Of a stretch of DNA of 6,456 nucleotides, positions 5,551 through 6,456 are shown in pieces; the stretch's first letter is position 1; each line of letters starts with the position of its first letter. Origin of the DNA: Ruminococcus sp. UBA1366. GTDB taxonomy: Bacteria; Bacillota; Clostridia; Oscillospirales; Ruminococcaceae. Location: contig DBRO01000084.1 of the NCBI GenBank assembly GCA_002306005.1, positions 5,629 to 12,084 of the forward strand, read 5' to 3'. Position numbers and translations under genes: made by a program. The notes under the pieces were generated by a model that ran no database searches, was not told the DNA's origin, and saw nothing but the letters and a program-made list of their open reading frames with translations.

Positions 5551-5613
5551 ATGGAAGTTTTGCCCGTAATATTCCAAGCACAAAAGAATTCCCATACAGA
5601 AAGGACGTACCCT

Positions 5614-6144
5614 ATGAACATCTGGCACGACATTTCCCCGAAAAAAATCAGCAAGGACCGCTTCACCGCCGTGATTGAAATTCCCAAAGGCTCAAAAATC
5701 AAGTACGAGCTGGATAAGGAAACCGGCTTTCTCATGATGGACAGGATTCTCTACACCTCCACGCACTATCCGGCGAATTACGGCTTTATTCCCCGCACCT
5801 ACGCCGCAGATGGCGACCCGCTGGACGTGCTGGTACTCTGCTCCGAAACACTCGTGCCGCTGGCATTGGTCACCTGCGTGCCCATCGGTGTGATTAAAAT
5901 GAGCGACAATGGCGCGGATGATGAAAAAATCATCTGCGTGCCGGCAAACGACCCCACCTATAATTGCTATACGGATATTGCCCAGCTGCCGCCCCATGTC
6001 TTTAATGAAATGAGCCACTTCTTTTCCGTGTATAAACAGCTGGAAGGCAAAGATACCGTGATTGACGAAATTAAATCCGCCGATGCCGCACAGGAAATCG
6101 TGCAGTCCTGCATGGATCGATACGTAGAAAGTTTTTGCAAATAG
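5614..6144 (+). CDS. ppa: Inorganic pyrophosphatase, family I (soluble)
   Basis: A 176-residue cytoplasmic enzyme that hydrolyses pyrophosphate to two phosphates with Mg2+, pulling biosynthetic reactions forward. It is the usual length for the bacterial family. The signature DGDPLDV is at 66-72. Residues equivalent to the E. coli active site are all found: Glu22, Lys30, Glu32, Arg44, Tyr52, Tyr56, Asp66, Asp68, Asp71, Asp98, Asp103, Lys105, Tyr140 and Lys141. It is therefore a family I enzyme rather than the CBS- or DHH-type family II enzyme found in many Bacilli and some Clostridia. The ATG at 5614 has AAAGGA at 5600-5605, 8 nt upstream; the frame is open far upstream but without a start signal or conserved sequence. 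The gene is transcribed away from the small membrane-protein gene and is followed at 204 nt by xylA, which has its own promoter. Confidence 0.96.
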   Translation: MNIWHDISPKKISKDRFTAVIEIPKGSKIKYELDKETGFLMMDRILYTSTHYPANYGFIPRTYAADGDPLDVLVLCSETLVPLALVTCVPIGVIKMSDNGADDEKIICVPANDPTYNCYTDIAQLPPHVFNEMSHFFSVYKQLEGKDTVIDEIKSADAAQEIVQSCMDRYVESFCK

Positions 6145-6156
6145 CGCCCGAAAATA

Positions 6157-6170
6157 TGAAACTGATTTCA
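6157..6170. promoter_or_regulatory. Palindrome TGAAA-CTGA-TTTCA, candidate operator
   Basis: Perfect 5-bp arms. It matches the catabolite-responsive element consensus TGWNANCGNTNWCA at all fixed positions but one (T for the central C). It is paired with the near-identical palindrome at 6176-6189. Confidence 0.5.
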
Positions 6171-6175
6171 GGATG

Positions 6176-6189
6176 TGAAACCGTTTTCA
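6176..6189. promoter_or_regulatory. cre-like palindrome TGAAA-CCGT-TTTCA upstream of xylA
   Basis: A full match to the Firmicutes cre consensus TGWNANCGNTNWCA, including the central CG typical of LacI-family operators. It lies about 60 bp upstream of the xylA -35. CcpA control of a pentose gene would make sense, but the upstream position suits activation or looping better than simple blocking; a local LacI-family sugar regulator is an alternative. Confidence 0.6.
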
Positions 6190-6190
6190 T

Positions 6191-6206
6191 AAATCTTTTC
6201 AGATTT
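6191..6206. other. Small AT-rich hairpin AAATCT-TTTC-AGATTT
   Basis: A perfect 6-bp stem with a 4-nt loop, directly after the cre-like site. It is AT-rich without a U-tract, so at best it is a weak contributor to ppa transcript ending. No clear ppa terminator is seen between 6145 and 6250; the tandem palindromes at 6155-6191 can also fold as one imperfect stem-loop and might serve instead. Confidence 0.3.
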
Positions 6207-6250
6207 GCGAAAATTGCGCCAGCACAGCAGCGAATTCTTTGCAAAAAGGA

Positions 6251-6280
6251 TTGACAAATGCCTTGCACGTGGTGTATGAT
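6251..6280 (+). promoter_or_regulatory. Promoter of xylA
   Basis: A perfect -35 TTGACA (6251-6256), an 18-bp spacer and -10 TATGAT (6275-6280, 5/6). Transcription would start near 6287, giving a leader of about 60 nt that contains the hairpin at 6292-6321. Confidence 0.85.
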
Positions 6281-6291
6281 AAAGAGGTAAA

Positions 6292-6321
6292 GCCGCCATT
6301 TGTGTGAACCGACACTGCGGC
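6292..6321 (+). promoter_or_regulatory. Leader hairpin of xylA
   Basis: GCCGC (6292-6296) pairs with GCGGC (6317-6321), and inside GTGT (6302-6305) can pair with ACAC (6312-6315). It begins only about 5 nt after the predicted transcript start. It may be an mRNA-stabilising 5' hairpin or overlap an operator; it has no U-tract. Confidence 0.45.
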
Positions 6322-6348
6322 GAATTTAGAAAGGATGGTCATTTAAAA

Positions 6349-6456
6349 ATGGCAGAATTTTTTAAGGATATTCCCGTCATTGCATATGAGGGACCGAAAT
6401 CCACCAACCCGCTTGCGTTCAAGTATTACAACGCCAATGAGGTCATCGGCGGCAAA
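6349..6456 (+). CDS. xylA: Xylose isomerase, N-terminal fragment
   Basis: The first 36 codons of a gene that runs off the right edge. Xylose isomerase converts D-xylose to D-xylulose in the cytoplasm, the first step of the bacterial isomerase route to the pentose phosphate pathway. The N-terminus MAEFFKDIP, then YEG (13-15), then NPLAFKYYN (20-28) and EVIGGK (31-36), is the conserved opening of class II xylose isomerases (about 440 residues). The metal-binding and catalytic residues lie beyond the window. The ATG at 6349 has AAAGGA at 6330-6335; the 13-nt spacing is long, and a 3-codon frame (ATG at 6335, stop at 6344) lies between. A strong promoter, two cre-like palindromes and a leader hairpin precede it. 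Confidence 0.92.
   Translation, partial: MAEFFKDIPVIAYEGPKSTNPLAFKYYNANEVIGGK

Noticed and set aside
5422..5613. 64-codon N-terminal extension of the pyrophosphatase
   Set aside because: Family I enzymes start at about the residue encoded at 5614, which has a well-placed AAAGGA; the extension has no conserved sequence and crosses the inverted repeats.
6155..6191. Rho-independent terminator for ppa formed by TATGAAAC and GTTTTCATA
   Set aside because: The fold is imperfect, AT-rich and lacks a proper U-tract. The complementarity follows from two tandem palindromes, so operators are the simpler reading.
1..6456. Mobile element, CRISPR, tRNA, rRNA, riboswitch or a novel defence or toxin system
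   Set aside because: No transposase, integrase, spaced repeats, clover-leaf, or known aptamer core was recognised. Gene order and content are those of a standard chromosomal dcw region followed by housekeeping and sugar genes.

Overview
The window looks like chromosomal DNA of a low-to-mid-GC Gram-positive bacterium, most likely class Clostridia and possibly an Oscillospirales-type gut anaerobe. The reasons are the Firmicutes gene order mraZ-rsmH-ftsL-PBP-murE, a class B penicillin-binding protein with two PASTA domains, strong GGAGG-type ribosome binding sites, sigma-A style promoters, and a class II xylose isomerase next door. The lineage is inferred from style and order only; no database search was possible.

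Positions 1-4495 (minus strand) hold the head of the division and cell wall (dcw) cluster, read right to left: mraZ (4495-4064, probable TTG start), rsmH/mraW (4064-3141, 1-nt overlap with mraZ), a FtsL/DivIC-type septum protein (3091-2624), a PASTA-containing transpeptidase (2411-147), and the first 41 codons of murE (125-1, running off the left edge). The cluster is compact except for a 212-nt spacer between ftsL and the transpeptidase gene, which carries a strong hairpin. In front of mraZ is a near-ideal promoter (TTGCAA, 17 bp, TATAAT). Just downstream of it are four GTG-headed units repeated every 10 bp, which is the layout expected for autoregulatory MraZ binding sites.

Positions 4496-5203 hold no convincing gene. 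They contain the mraZ leader and promoter, a second possible minus-strand promoter inside an 11-bp inverted repeat, a terminator-like hairpin, and a very good plus-strand promoter (5124-5152) with no obvious gene directly after it. Positions 5204-5398 (minus) encode a 64-residue protein of unknown function with one membrane segment and an acidic, Cys-containing tail. The plus-strand promoter would read antisense across it.

Positions 5399-6456 (plus) hold ppa, a family I inorganic pyrophosphatase with a complete active site, and the first 36 codons of xylA (xylose isomerase). Between the small gene and ppa are two GTCC-N8-GGAC inverted repeats exactly 42 bp apart. Between ppa and xylA are two TGAAA-N4-TTTCA palindromes 19 bp apart, one a full match to the cre consensus, followed by a strong promoter and a leader hairpin.

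Functionally the left part makes septal and lateral peptidoglycan: MraZ regulates, RsmH methylates 16S rRNA, FtsL-type protein and PBP work at the septum, and MurE builds precursor. The right part holds pyrophosphate hydrolysis and pentose catabolism. I see no mobile element, CRISPR, tRNA, rRNA or novel multi-gene system. The unusual content is mostly regulatory DNA and the small unknown gene.
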